Source: Hypericibacter sp963696655
Lineage (GTDB): Bacteria > Pseudomonadota > Alphaproteobacteria > Dongiales > Dongiaceae
Length of the DNA stretch: 64,000 bases
Assembly: GCA_963696655.1 (NCBI GenBank)
Contig: CAVOLB010000130.1
Location: forward strand, 1 to 64,000
Direction: 5' to 3'
Shown here: positions 1-7,895 of the stretch, piece after piece
How positions within the stretch are numbered: the stretch's first letter is position 1
Layout: each line of letters begins with the position of its first letter
Notes under the pieces: generated by a model
Told to the model about the DNA's origin: nothing
Databases searched by the model: none
The model's input: only the letters and a program-made list of their open reading frames with translations
Made by a program: the position numbers and the translations under genes

Positions 1-44
1 ACCCTCAAGGGGGGAGGGGACAATTCTGTGTAATCCCCGTCCCC
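1..44. repeat. Edge of a GC-rich intergenic palindromic repeat
   Basis: G-runs and C-runs with the same style as the composite inverted repeats at 9.1, 11.9, 26.9 and 31.2 kb. Only one end is in the window, so it is probably the right arm of another copy lying between convergent or tandem genes. No coding potential is seen here. Confidence 0.4.
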
Positions 45-461
45 CTACTCCTGCAGCGCCGGCTCCAGCTCGGTGTGGTAGATGTCGAGGACCCGCTTCA
101 TCTCCGGGTCGTCGCAGCCCTTCGTCTTCTTGAGCTCGCGGATCTCGGTCTTGGCCTGCTCGATCAGCGTCAGCCGCCGGCCGGCGCTGATCTCGTCGCC
201 GACGCTGACCGAGATCGCCTGGGCCAGGTTCTCATGCGCGGTCATGATCTGCTGCGCGTTGGGATCGCCGATCCCCTTCTGCTCCAGCCCCGCGCCCTGG
301 CACAGCACCGCCGCATAGATCGCGCGGTGATAATCCAGATATTCGGTCTCGACCGCGGTGTCGTCGTCCGCACGGATCTGGGCGCTGCCGATCAACGCCA
401 GGGCAGCCACCAGGCCGGCCTGCAGGGAAAGACGATACAGTCGCAAGGCGAAGGGCGTCAT
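45..461 (-). CDS. Small secreted/periplasmic protein of unknown function
   Basis: About 138 aa if translation starts at the ATG at 461, which puts a classical signal peptide at the N-terminus: basic MTPFALRLYR, a hydrophobic stretch (LVAALALIG), then a likely cleavage near SAQIRA-D. The reading frame stays open upstream to 539, but that extension is Arg/Pro-rich and would bury the signal. The mature part is acidic and helical with two cysteines (LCQGAG and KGCDD) that could form a disulfide. It is divergent from the isocitrate lyase-family gene at 634. I do not recognise the family. Periplasmic location is inferred from the signal peptide only. Confidence 0.6.
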   Translation of the reverse strand: MTPFALRLYRLSLQAGLVAALALIGSAQIRADDDTAVETEYLDYHRAIYAAVLCQGAGLEQKGIGDPNAQQIMTAHENLAQAISVSVGDEISAGRRLTLIEQAKTEIRELKKTKGCDDPEMKRVLDIYHTELEPALQE

Positions 462-633
462 CGCATGGGCTCCGGAAATGACGGTTCTGGTGGGGGACCG
501 ACAGCATAGGGGTCCCGTCCAGGCCGGAACAGCCCCCATGGCCCCGGCACGATCTCGCGCCGGAGCCGGGCTCGCCGCTATGCTGGGACCCGAGGCCCGC
601 CCGAGTCACCCTGTCCCGCTGGAGCTCTGCCCC

Positions 634-1539
634 ATGAAGCGCAGCACCCGTTTCCGCCTGCTGGTCGAAGCCCCCGAGATCCTGTTGTTACCGGGCGTCC
701 ATGATGCCCTCACCCTTCGGCTGGCCGAGCAGGCCGGCTTCGAGGCCGTCACCTGCGGCGGCTATGCCGCGACCGCCAGCCTTCTGGGCGTGCCGGACAT
801 GGCCCAGCTCGGCATGAGCGAGATAGCGGAGATGTATGCCCGGCTCTGCGACCAGACCGGGCTGCCGGTCTTCGCCGATGCCGATACCGGCTATGGCGGC
901 ACCGCCAATGTGGCGCGCACCGTGCGCGCCTTCGAGCGCGCCGGCGTCGCCGGACTCTTCATCGAGGACCAGCTGGCGCCCAAGCGCTGCGGCCATATGA
1001 AGGGCAAGCAGGTGGTGCCCGCGGTCGAGATGGTGGCGAAGATCAAGGCGGCGCTCGATGCGCGCCGCGACGGCGACCTCGTCATCATGGCGCGCACCGA
1101 TGCGCGCGCGGTCGAGGGGCTCGAGGCCGCGGTCGAGCGCGCGCAGATCTATCGCGAGGCCGGTGCCGACGTTCTGTTCGTCGAGGCGCCGCTCACCGTC
1201 GAGGAGATGGCCTATATCTGCGCCGAGGTGCCGGGCCCCTGCATGGCCAACAATGTCGAGGGCGGCCTGACGCCGATCCTGCCGGCCAACGCGCTCGAGG
1301 AGGTCGGCTATGCGATGGTGACCTATCCGGTCGCGGCCAGCTACGCGATCGCCCATGCGGTGGCCGGTCTCTATGCCACGCTCGCGCGCGACGGCACCAG
1401 CGACGCCTGGCGCCCCAACATGGTCGATTTCGCGGCCTTCAACGAGCTGGTCGGACTCTCGCGCCTGCGCGCGGAGGAAGCCGCCTATGACGAGCAGGCC
1501 CGCGAGATCGTCGCGGCGTTTTCGGCGGAGCGGGATTGA
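634..1539 (+). CDS. Isocitrate lyase/PEP mutase superfamily enzyme (oxaloacetate decarboxylase or methylisocitrate/dimethylmalate lyase type)
   Basis: 301 aa from the ATG at 634, the usual size for short ICL/PEP-mutase family members. Visible signatures are FADADTGYGG (metal-binding Asp residues near 82-84), FIEDQ at about 109-113, and the catalytic-loop motif PKRCGHMKGK with Cys at about 119, characteristic of lyases rather than true PEP mutases. Family members cleave or decarboxylate 2-hydroxy or 2-oxo dicarboxylates (methylisocitrate, 2,3-dimethylmalate, oxaloacetate) using Mg2+. The KRCGH loop supports a lyase, but substrate cannot be read from sequence. The frame is open back to 358, but that part reads through the intergenic region and overlaps the divergent gene, so 634 is preferred. 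It stands alone; the next element downstream is an insertion sequence. Confidence 0.85.
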   Translation: MKRSTRFRLLVEAPEILLLPGVHDALTLRLAEQAGFEAVTCGGYAATASLLGVPDMAQLGMSEIAEMYARLCDQTGLPVFADADTGYGGTANVARTVRAFERAGVAGLFIEDQLAPKRCGHMKGKQVVPAVEMVAKIKAALDARRDGDLVIMARTDARAVEGLEAAVERAQIYREAGADVLFVEAPLTVEEMAYICAEVPGPCMANNVEGGLTPILPANALEEVGYAMVTYPVAASYAIAHAVAGLYATLARDGTSDAWRPNMVDFAAFNELVGLSRLRAEEAAYDEQAREIVAAFSAERD

Positions 1540-1611
1540 GGGGGAACGCTGCTAGGAAGCCGAATGGCTGCTGCGGCAACGCTCAGCGACCGCGGCAGCG
1601 CCCCATCGTCA

Positions 1612-1641
1612 TCCCCGCTTTCGCGCATAGGCGCTAACTTA
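1612..1641 (+). repeat. Left terminal inverted repeat of the IS4-family element
   Basis: Thirty bases beginning TCCCCGCTTTCGCGCATAGG match perfectly the reverse complement of 2943-2972. The first 14 bases are also shared with the REP-like palindrome at 3009. Confidence 0.85.
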
Positions 1642-1680
1642 GGGATTCACGGGGGCGTCGCGATGTGATTCACCATTGGG

Positions 1681-2950
1681 ATGAATCCTTCGCAGACACA
1701 AGGTGGGTACCGGGAGCTGCTGGGTCGGCTGCCGGTCGATTTCGATCTGGAAGCAACGGCGCGGGAGAGCGGTGCATTTACGCGCTCGCGTGCGGTTCGC
1801 GATGCGGCTGGGCTGCTGCGGTTGGCGCTGCTCTATGGTGCCTGCGGCTTGTCCCTGCGGGCCGTGGCAGCGATTGCCGAGCTCGAAGAGATCGCGACGC
1901 TGTCCGATGTGGCCGTGATGAAGCGCCTGCAGGCGGCGGCGCCCTGGCTGGAGCGATTGCTGGGGGCGATCCTGGCGGAGCGGGTGCCGCAAGGACTGTC
2001 CAAGCTGGGTCGCAGCCTGCGCCTGATCGACGGGACGACCCTGAGCGGCCCCGGACGCCGGCGGCCGGATTGGCGGCTTCATGTGAGCTTCGATCTGGTT
2101 GGGCGGCGCATCGACGAGTTGACGCTGACGCCGGCTCGCCAGGGGGAGAGCCTGTCGCGCCTGACGCTGCGGACCGGCGATCTGGTGGTGGCCGATCGCG
2201 GCTTCGTGCGACCCAACGATCTGCGGGCCGCGGTCGAAGCCGGTGGCGACTTCCTCAATCGGCTCGGGTCACGCCAACTGCGTCTGCTGACCGCCAAGGG
2301 GCAGCGCTTCGACATTCGCAAGGCTCTTCTGGTCTCCACCCGTAAGGGCCTCTTCGATCAGCCCGTGCGCATCGCTCATGGCCGCAACGCCCGCTTCGAG
2401 CCGGTCCCAGCCCGCCTCGTGGTCCTGCCGCTTTCCCCCGAGGCCGCCGTCAAAGCCCGGCAACGGCTCGCCCGGGCCGCCCAGCGCGAGGTCTACACGC
2501 CCAGCCAAACCGCCGTCGCCGCCACCGAGCATCTGATCCTCATCACCTCGATCCCCGCCAGCGACATCGATCCCAACGACCTGGCCGATCTCTATCGGCT
2601 GCGCTGGCAGATCGAGCTCGCCATCAAGCGACTGAAGAGCCTCGCCGAGCTCAAAGGCCTCCCCGCCAGGAACCCTCAACTCGCTCGAACCTGGATCTAC
2701 GCCAATCTCATCGTCGCGCTCATCGCCGAGGACCTCGCCATCGAAGTCCTCGACGTTCCCCCCTGAGCGCAAATCTGCCCGATGCTTCTCTCTCTGGCGC
2801 GCCTTGAAGCTCACCCTGGGCTTCTGTCGCTATGCCATCCAGACCAATCGACCCTTCAACACGGCACTCCGGCGCCTCGCCAAGATCGCCAACAAATTGC
2901 TCGACCCACCACGGCAAAGACCCATTCAAATCGTCACCGCCATAAGTTAG
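1681..2950 (+). CDS. IS4-family transposase, interrupted by a +1 frameshift
   Basis: DDE transposase. The first frame encodes 361 aa (1681-2766) with the catalytic blocks LIDGTT (first Asp), VVADRGF (second Asp) and the IS4 YREK signature YRLRWQIELAIKRLK, in which Y-2-R-3-E-6-K spacing is exact. The frame stops at a CCC CCC TGA sequence (2758-2766). Skipping one base there joins a frame that runs to TAG at 2948-2950 and adds about 61 residues (ERKSARCFSLWRALK onward), the typical C-terminal tail of these transposases. So the gene is frameshifted. Either this is an inactivating indel or sequencing error in a run of six C, or a programmed +1 shift at a proline codon before UGA. All catalytic residues precede the shift. 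Confidence 0.85.
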
Positions 2951-2972
2951 CGCCTATGCGCGAAAGCGGGGA
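2943..2972 (-). repeat. Right terminal inverted repeat of the IS4-family element
   Basis: Perfect 30-bp inverted match to 1612-1641. It begins within the last codons of the frameshift-restored transposase. Confidence 0.85.
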
Positions 2973-3008
2973 CCCATCTTGATCCAGCACACCAGGCTTA
3001 AAGTTGGG

Positions 3009-3026
3009 TCCCCGCTTTCGCGGGGA
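3009..3026. repeat. REP-like extragenic palindrome
   Basis: TCCCCGC-TTTC-GCGGGGA forms a 7-bp GC hairpin, flanked by GGG on the left and TGAC on the right. The arrangement (GTCATCCCCGCGAAAGCGGGGACCC on the other strand, in two halves) is a common type of extragenic palindrome in GC-rich proteobacteria. Halves of a second copy flank the IS element at 1608-1618 and 2961-2976. Confidence 0.7.
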
Positions 3027-3058
3027 TGACATCTTATTTGTAGCCGCCAATCGCCCGC

Positions 3059-3559
3059 CTACTCCCTGCTGAACGGTCCGCGCATGAAGCGGAAATGGGC
3101 GAGGAGCATGTCGGTCTTGGCGTCGCTCTGGCCCAACGGCAGCAGCAGCCGCTCGACGTCGTAGGCGGTGCCATGCTCGCGGTTGAAGAAGATCTCGGTG
3201 GCGAGCAGCGGCTCGGCGTCGGCCGCGACCTGGCGATACTGGTCGGTCACGTTGGGATAGGCGCGGAAGAAGGCGTACTCGTCGAAGAAGCGCCCGGTGC
3301 GATCCTCGCCCGAGGCGCGCGCGACGCGCGTGCCGACCAGGCGGAAGCGGAAGCGCGCGCCGTCGTCGACCACATCGACCAGCATGAGATTGGGCAGGAG
3401 CGCCACCAGCTCGGCCGGATCGACATCCGCCCGCGACGGCATGCGCCGCCGGCCGCGCTTCGCCAGCCAGTAATCCAGCAAGGTCCGCTGATCCTTGGCG
3501 CCGAGGCGCTGCCTGAATTCGGCAAGACGCGTTTCGGCGTCTCGTTCCAACTGTTCCAT
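3059..3559 (-). CDS. PAS domain-containing protein (PAS_5 type)
   Basis: 166 aa with an ATG at 3559 preceded by a G-rich ribosome site. The pattern LLDYWLAKRGRRRMPSRADVDPAELVALLPNLMLVDVVD is the hallmark opening of the alphaproteobacterial stand-alone PAS_5 family, followed by FRFRLVGTRVARASGEDRTGRFFDE. These proteins have a single PAS fold and no output domain; their ligand and role are largely unknown. It is convergent with the REP palindrome/IS element and lies just downstream of the MFS gene on the same strand, with about 130 bp between. No signal peptide or membrane segment is seen. Confidence 0.75.
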   Translation of the reverse strand: MEQLERDAETRLAEFRQRLGAKDQRTLLDYWLAKRGRRRMPSRADVDPAELVALLPNLMLVDVVDDGARFRFRLVGTRVARASGEDRTGRFFDEYAFFRAYPNVTDQYRQVAADAEPLLATEIFFNREHGTAYDVERLLLPLGQSDAKTDMLLAHFRFMRGPFSRE

Positions 3560-3693
3560 CCGCCCCCTCGCGGGCGCCGGCGATTGCCTTCGCCAGCCTC
3601 CCGCCTAGAGTTCGGGTTCAGGAGCGCAACCGGGCAAGGGGCATTTCCGTGGCAGTCGGGCGTTAATGACTGCGCCAGGGATTCCGCGGCTCT

Positions 3694-5064
3694 TCAGGGC
3701 CTGCCAGCGTTGATGGCGAGCGGCTTCAACGCGCGCAACTTGAGCGCGATCGCGAAAGAGACGGCGACGACGAATCCGAGGAAGATCGCGACCGCGTGCC
3801 ACTGGCCGAACTCCCACATCAGGCCGGAGCCCGATCCGAGCAGGCTGGAGCCCATATAGAAGAAGAACAGATAGAAGGCCGAGGCGAGCGCGCGGGCGCT
3901 CTGGGCGCGCCTGCCGACCCAGCTGCTCACGACCGCGTGAGCGCCGAAGAAGCCGAAGGTGGCGAGGGCGATGCCGAGCATCACCACGACGAGGCTCGAG
4001 GCCACCGTCAAGGCCAAGCCCGCCGCCATCAGGCAGATCATGATCCAGAGCATATGGCGCCGCCCGAAACGGTCGGCCAGCCGGCCGACGACGGTCGAGC
4101 CCACCATGCCGACGAGATAGAGCGAGAAGACGGCACCCAGCAGGCTGGGCCGAAGGTCGAAGGGCGGCGCCGCCAGGCGGTAGCCCAGATAGTTATAGAG
4201 GCTGACGAAGCAGCCCATCATCAGGAAGCCGATCGCGAACATCCAGGGCATGCCGGAATCGGAGAAATGCAGCCGCAGGCCCGCGAGGAAGCCCGACAGG
4301 GAGAGCCGCGAGGGCTGGAAGAAGCGCGACGGCGGCAGGCTGCGCCAGAACTCGAAGGCCGCCAGCAGCCCGACCGCGCCCAGCACCAGCATCGCCGTGC
4401 GCCAGGAGGTCCAGTCGGCAAGCGCCGCCACCATCAGCCGGCCGCACAGGCCGCCGAGCCCGTTGCCGGCGATATAGAGACCCATCGAGCGGCCGAGCGA
4501 ATGCGAATCGATCTCCTCGGCGAGATAGGCCATGGCGACCGCGGGCAATCCGGCCAGCACGACGCCCAGCAGCACGCGCAAGACCAGCAGCTGGCTGTAG
4601 CTCTCGACGAAGCCGCAGGCGAAGGTGAGGAGGGCGGCCGCGAACAGGGCCGCGTTCATGAGCGGCTTGCGGCCGATCCGGTCCGCCAGGAGGCTGGCCG
4701 GGATCAGCATCAGCGCGAGCGCGCCGGTCGCGGCCGAGACGACGCCGCTGGCCGCCGCCGGCGACAGCGCGAACTCGTCGGAGAACATCGGCATCAAGGG
4801 CTGCAGGCCGTAGAGCATCGCGAAGGTGGAGAAGCCGCCGAAGAACATGGCGCGCGCCGTGCTCCAGAAGGCGGGCGTGCCATGCGCGATGCGGCCGTTG
4901 CCGCTGGCCGGAGAGACCGGCATCACGGCTTCCGCCGGGTCGGACTGCAAAGGCAGGCCCGGCGGCGGCAAGGCGGAACTGAGATCGGACGGCATGGAAT
5001 GCTCGATGCTTCCCGAGGCGCTCGTGAGGCCCCCGCGATCCCGAATCTGGCGTTCTCCGGTCAT
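3694..5064 (-). CDS. MFS transporter, YnfM-like family
   Basis: Up to 456 aa with 12 predicted hydrophobic segments. MFS features include LLADRIGRKPLMNAALF between TM2 and TM3, and RLADRFGRRHMLW at the equivalent loop of the second half, the duplicated signature of drug/small-molecule:H+ antiporters. The long N-terminus before the first TM (about residue 65) is polar. An internal ATG at 4995 would give 433 aa, closer to the family size. The gene is divergent from a LysR regulator at 5112, the same arrangement as ynfL-ynfM in enterobacteria, so the LysR product probably controls it. Substrate unknown; an efflux role is likely. Confidence 0.8.
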   Translation of the reverse strand: MTGERQIRDRGGLTSASGSIEHSMPSDLSSALPPPGLPLQSDPAEAVMPVSPASGNGRIAHGTPAFWSTARAMFFGGFSTFAMLYGLQPLMPMFSDEFALSPAAASGVVSAATGALALMLIPASLLADRIGRKPLMNAALFAAALLTFACGFVESYSQLLVLRVLLGVVLAGLPAVAMAYLAEEIDSHSLGRSMGLYIAGNGLGGLCGRLMVAALADWTSWRTAMLVLGAVGLLAAFEFWRSLPPSRFFQPSRLSLSGFLAGLRLHFSDSGMPWMFAIGFLMMGCFVSLYNYLGYRLAAPPFDLRPSLLGAVFSLYLVGMVGSTVVGRLADRFGRRHMLWIMICLMAAGLALTVASSLVVVMLGIALATFGFFGAHAVVSSWVGRRAQSARALASAFYLFFFYMGSSLLGSGSGLMWEFGQWHAVAIFLGFVVAVSFAIALKLRALKPLAINAGRP

Positions 5065-5111
5065 TCAGTCCAATATATAATAAGTGGTCGATTAATATCT
5101 TTCAGGTATCG
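5065..5111. promoter_or_regulatory. Divergent MFS/LysR intergenic promoter region
   Basis: This 47-bp spacer is strikingly AT-rich for the window (AATATATAATA and ATTAATATCT). It is the only place for promoters of both divergent genes and for the LysR autoregulatory site. No single T-N11-A box stands out as unique. Confidence 0.4.
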
Positions 5112-6008
5112 ATGGAACTGCGCCATCTCCGCTATTTCCGGGCCGTGGCCGAGGAGCTCAGCTTCACCCGCGCCGCGCGCCGGCTCCATATCGGCCAGCC
5201 GCCCCTGAGCCTGCAGATCAAGGCGCTCGAGACCGAGCTCGGCCTCCAGCTGTTCGAGCGCAGCAAGCGGCGGGTGGCGCTGACCCCGGCGGGCGAACGC
5301 TTCCTCCTCAGCACACGCCAGATCCTGGCGGAAGCGGAGCGTGCGGTCGAGGACGCGCATCGCGCCGCGCGCGGCGAGACCGGCGAGCTGCGCATCGGCT
5401 TCACCTCCTCGCTGCCTTTCACCACCTTCCTGCCGGATGTCATCCGCGCCTATCACGACAGCGTTCCCAAGGTGAGGCTCACCCTGGTCGAGATGTTCAC
5501 GGCCAGCCAGCTGGAGGCCATCACGGCGGGCCGTCTCGAGGTCGGATTCCTGCGCCATACCGGACAGGGCGCGCCGCCGGAGCTCATGCTGCGGCCGATC
5601 CGGCGCGATCCGCTGCGGCTCGCGGTCCATGCGCGCCACCGCCTGGCGAAGGCACGCTCGGTTTCCTTCGCCCAGCTGCGCGACGAGAATTTCATCACCT
5701 ATCCGACGAGTGCCGGCACCGGCATGAGCCTGCCCTTGCGCCAATTGGCGATGAGCGCCGGCTTCGAACCCAAGGTCGTACAGGAAGCGCGGGAGGCCTC
5801 GACACAGATCGGGCTGGTCGCCGCCGGCCTGGGCGTCGCGGTCATCCCCTCGCCGCTCGAATGTATCCGTGTCGCCGGCGTGCGCTATCTGGCGCTGCGC
5901 GACGCCAGTGCCTTCGTCAGCCTCGCCGTCGCCACCAGGCGCGAACCGCCGTCACCCCTGCTCGCCGGGTTCCTGGCGACGCTCGACAGCAAGATCGAGC
6001 CGTCATGA
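5112..6008 (+). CDS. LysR-family transcriptional regulator
   Basis: 298 aa. The N-terminal winged HTH is canonical: MELRHLRYFRAVAEELSFTRAARRLHIGQPPLSLQIKALE with LFERSKRRVALTPAG. It is followed by the type 2 periplasmic-binding-like effector domain (about 90-295) starting GELRIGFTSS. The gene is divergent from the MFS transporter with 47 bp between starts, so regulation of that transporter and of itself is the expected role. The BenM/CatR/YnfL-like effector domain suggests an aromatic or organic acid inducer, but this is only family-level inference. Confidence 0.9.
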   Translation: MELRHLRYFRAVAEELSFTRAARRLHIGQPPLSLQIKALETELGLQLFERSKRRVALTPAGERFLLSTRQILAEAERAVEDAHRAARGETGELRIGFTSSLPFTTFLPDVIRAYHDSVPKVRLTLVEMFTASQLEAITAGRLEVGFLRHTGQGAPPELMLRPIRRDPLRLAVHARHRLAKARSVSFAQLRDENFITYPTSAGTGMSLPLRQLAMSAGFEPKVVQEAREASTQIGLVAAGLGVAVIPSPLECIRVAGVRYLALRDASAFVSLAVATRREPPSPLLAGFLATLDSKIEPS

Positions 6009-6090
6009 GTCGGACGTTCACGCAACAGGATGAACACGCGCGCCCTTCGCGAAGCCCCTCCCCCTAAGTCGATATGATCGCTTCGCTCTA

Positions 6091-6106
6091 CTTCGAAGCT
6101 TCGAAG
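6091..6106. repeat. Perfect 16-bp palindrome
   Basis: CTTCGAAGCTTCGAAG is self-complementary and lies just beyond the stop codon of the minus-strand gene ending at 6113, in the gap facing the LysR gene. It could act as a terminator stem without a loop or as a protein-binding site. No T-run follows. Confidence 0.4.
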
Positions 6107-6112
6107 TTCACA

Positions 6113-6712
6113 TCAAAGTATCTCTTTCCCGAACCAGCGATAGACGCCGATGTCGGCCGGCCGGAACGGATCCTCGTCGAGATCGAGGCGGGTGAAGGGC
6201 TCGAGCGCCACATAATCGGCCAAGCTCCAGACCGCCATGGCACCGGGATCGGGCCCGAGCCGTCCGATGCGGCGCAGCACGAAATTCAAAGTCGCTTCCG
6301 GCTGCTTCTTCGCACGGGCCCGGAAGTGGGTCGCGATCTGGTCGTTCGAGATCGCGCCCTTGGCGGCGAAATACTCGATATAGAACAGCTTGCCTTGATC
6401 GGCCGCCGGGCCGGTCAGGACCTCGTCATAGCAACCCGCCTTCTGCAGATGGATGGCTCGGTGGGTCGCGAGCTCGTGGGTGTCGCGGATGCCGGCATCC
6501 GAATGGAAATGCGCCTCCCATTCGTCCATGCGCTTCATGCCGTCGCATTTCCAGAAGGCGAGATAGCTCGGCATCGGCCCGATCCGCATGGTGCGGCCGA
6601 AGGAGCCGACCAGCTGGTCCTCGGGCGCGGTCCAGGCCGCCTGGTTGCCCAGATAGCGGAAGATCTCGAGCGGCATGAAGCGGTCGCGCTCGACATATTC
6701 GATATAGATCAC
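6113..6712 (-). CDS. Conserved protein of unknown function, possibly a dimeric alpha/beta barrel
   Basis: 199 aa from a GTG start at 6712, supported by GGAGGAGAA 6-8 bp upstream. I do not recognise the family with confidence. The sequence has no signal or TM, and opens MIYIEYVERDRFMPLEIFRYLGNQ. Two similar half-motifs occur (YIEYVERDRFMP near 3 and YIEYFAAKGAIS near 110), which suggests two EthD/NIPSNAP-like ferredoxin-fold repeats; this is inference. It lies directly downstream of the frameshifted LacI gene and 20 bp from that gene's restored stop, so the two were likely one transcript. Such proteins often accompany catabolic operons. Confidence 0.6.
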   Translation of the reverse strand: MIYIEYVERDRFMPLEIFRYLGNQAAWTAPEDQLVGSFGRTMRIGPMPSYLAFWKCDGMKRMDEWEAHFHSDAGIRDTHELATHRAIHLQKAGCYDEVLTGPAADQGKLFYIEYFAAKGAISNDQIATHFRARAKKQPEATLNFVLRRIGRLGPDPGAMAVWSLADYVALEPFTRLDLDEDPFRPADIGVYRWFGKEIL

Positions 6713-6731
6713 AGCTTGTTCTCCTCCCGGT

Positions 6732-7767
6732 CTATCCGTTCGCTCTCGCCGGCGCGGTGGTCGCGCGCAGGATCAACTCGTTCGGCAGGATCGTCTCGCG
6801 CGCGCGGCCGGTCTCCCGCCCGCCGATCAGATCCAGCAACAGCTCCGCCGCGCTGGCGCCCAGTTGCCAGGATTGCGGCCGCACCGTCGTGAGCTCGATC
6901 CAGGGCAGCGCCGACACGAAGATATCGTCGAAGCCGATGACCGACATCTCCTCGGGCACGCGCAGGCCCCGCTCCTTGAAGAGGGCCATGGCGCCGAACG
7001 CCATGAAGTCGTTGGCCGAGACGATCGCCGTCGGCAATCGGGGGCGGCCCATCAAGCCGACGGCCGCCGCATGACCCGAACTCGATCGTGTAGTCGCCAT
7101 AAGCGACCAGCGCCTCGTCGAACGGAATGCGGGCCTGGCGCAACGCCTTGAGATAGCCCTGATAGCGTTCCTCGGCGGCGCTGGAATCGGCACGGCCCTT
7201 GATGAAGCCGATGCGCCGGTGACCGAGCGCCAGCAGATGCTCCATCGCCATGCCGACGCCGCCCTCATTGTCCATGCCGACATAATGCGTCTTGGCGCTG
7301 ACATGGCGGCGATTGAGCATGACGAAGGGCACGCGCTCCGCCTGGAGCCGCAGCACGTCGTCGCTGTCGGACGCGGTCGAGGCGAGGATCAGGCCGTCCA
7401 GCCGCTTGTCGAGCAGATGGCGCAGATAGGCCGCTTCCTTGTCCTTGCGGTAGTCGGTGTTGCAGAGCACGAGATTGTACGCCTTGCCCCACAGCACATC
7501 CTCGACGCCGCGCACCACCGCCGGAAAGAACGGGTTCGACACGTCGGCCAGCAGCAGCCCCACCGACCAGGTCTGCTGCAGGCGCAGGGAGCGCGCGAGC
7601 GAGGAGGCGCGATAGCCCAGGCTGGCCGCGGTTTCCATCACCCGGCTGCGGGTCTCGGGGGCCACATAGCCCTTGCCGGTCAAGGCGTTGGACACGGTCG
7701 AGGTGGCCACGCCCGAGGCCGCGGCCACCTGCTTGATCGTGATCCGGCTGCGGACGGGGTTTGACAT
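6732..7767 (-). pseudogene. LacI-family repressor with a frameshift
   Basis: Residues 1-230 read from 7767 to 7078: HTH ITIKQVAAASGVATSTVSNALTGKG, then the sugar-binding fold to DYTIEFG. The frame then diverges. Removing one base of the GGG at 7075-7077 restores GHAAAVGLMGRPRLPTAIV, SANDFMAFGAMALF, SVIGFDD and LILRATT, ending at TAG 6732-6734. The repaired protein would be 344 aa, a normal LacI size. So there is one extra base: a real inactivating indel or a sequencing error. The 20-bp operator at 7782-7801, 14 bp upstream of the start, is intact, and the divergent binding-protein gene at 7896 would be its natural target. Confidence 0.85.
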
Positions 7768-7781
7768 CAGGGTCGATTAGC

Positions 7782-7801
7782 ATACAAAATCGATTTTGTA
7801 T
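7782..7801. promoter_or_regulatory. LacI-type operator, perfect 20-bp palindrome
   Basis: ATACAAAATCGATTTTGTAT is perfectly self-complementary with the central CG typical of LacI/GalR operators. It lies between the divergent lacI-type gene (start 7767) and the binding-protein gene (start 7896), so it can control both. Confidence 0.8.
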
Positions 7802-7895
7802 TGAGTTTTGTCGCCGTGCCCAAGGCCGCCTGCGGGAACCGCGGGGGCTCATAAAAGAGCGACCGCTCGAAAAGAACGATCACCGGGAGGACATC

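Larger units (their letters stand above)
1612..2972 (+). mobile_element. IS4-family insertion sequence, about 1.36 kb
   Basis: The element is bounded by perfect 30-bp terminal inverted repeats (1612-1641 and 2943-2972) and carries a single transposase gene. The right repeat overlaps the transposase stop codon. The outermost bases of both repeats (TCCCCGC) are also half of a REP-like palindrome, an intact copy of which lies 37 bp to the right (3009-3026), so the element appears inserted in such a palindrome. No unambiguous target-site duplication directly abuts the repeats; the hexamer CCCATC occurs on both sides but 4 bp away on the left. Exact ends could be a few bases further in. Confidence 0.85.

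Noticed and set aside
358..633. N-terminal extension of the isocitrate lyase-family frame
   Set aside because: It overlaps the divergent small secreted gene and has non-protein-like composition; a conserved-looking start is at 634.
1602..2978. CCCATC direct repeat as target-site duplication of the IS element
   Set aside because: The left copy is 4 bp from the inverted repeat and the right copy directly abuts it, so it is not a clean duplication; chance is likely.
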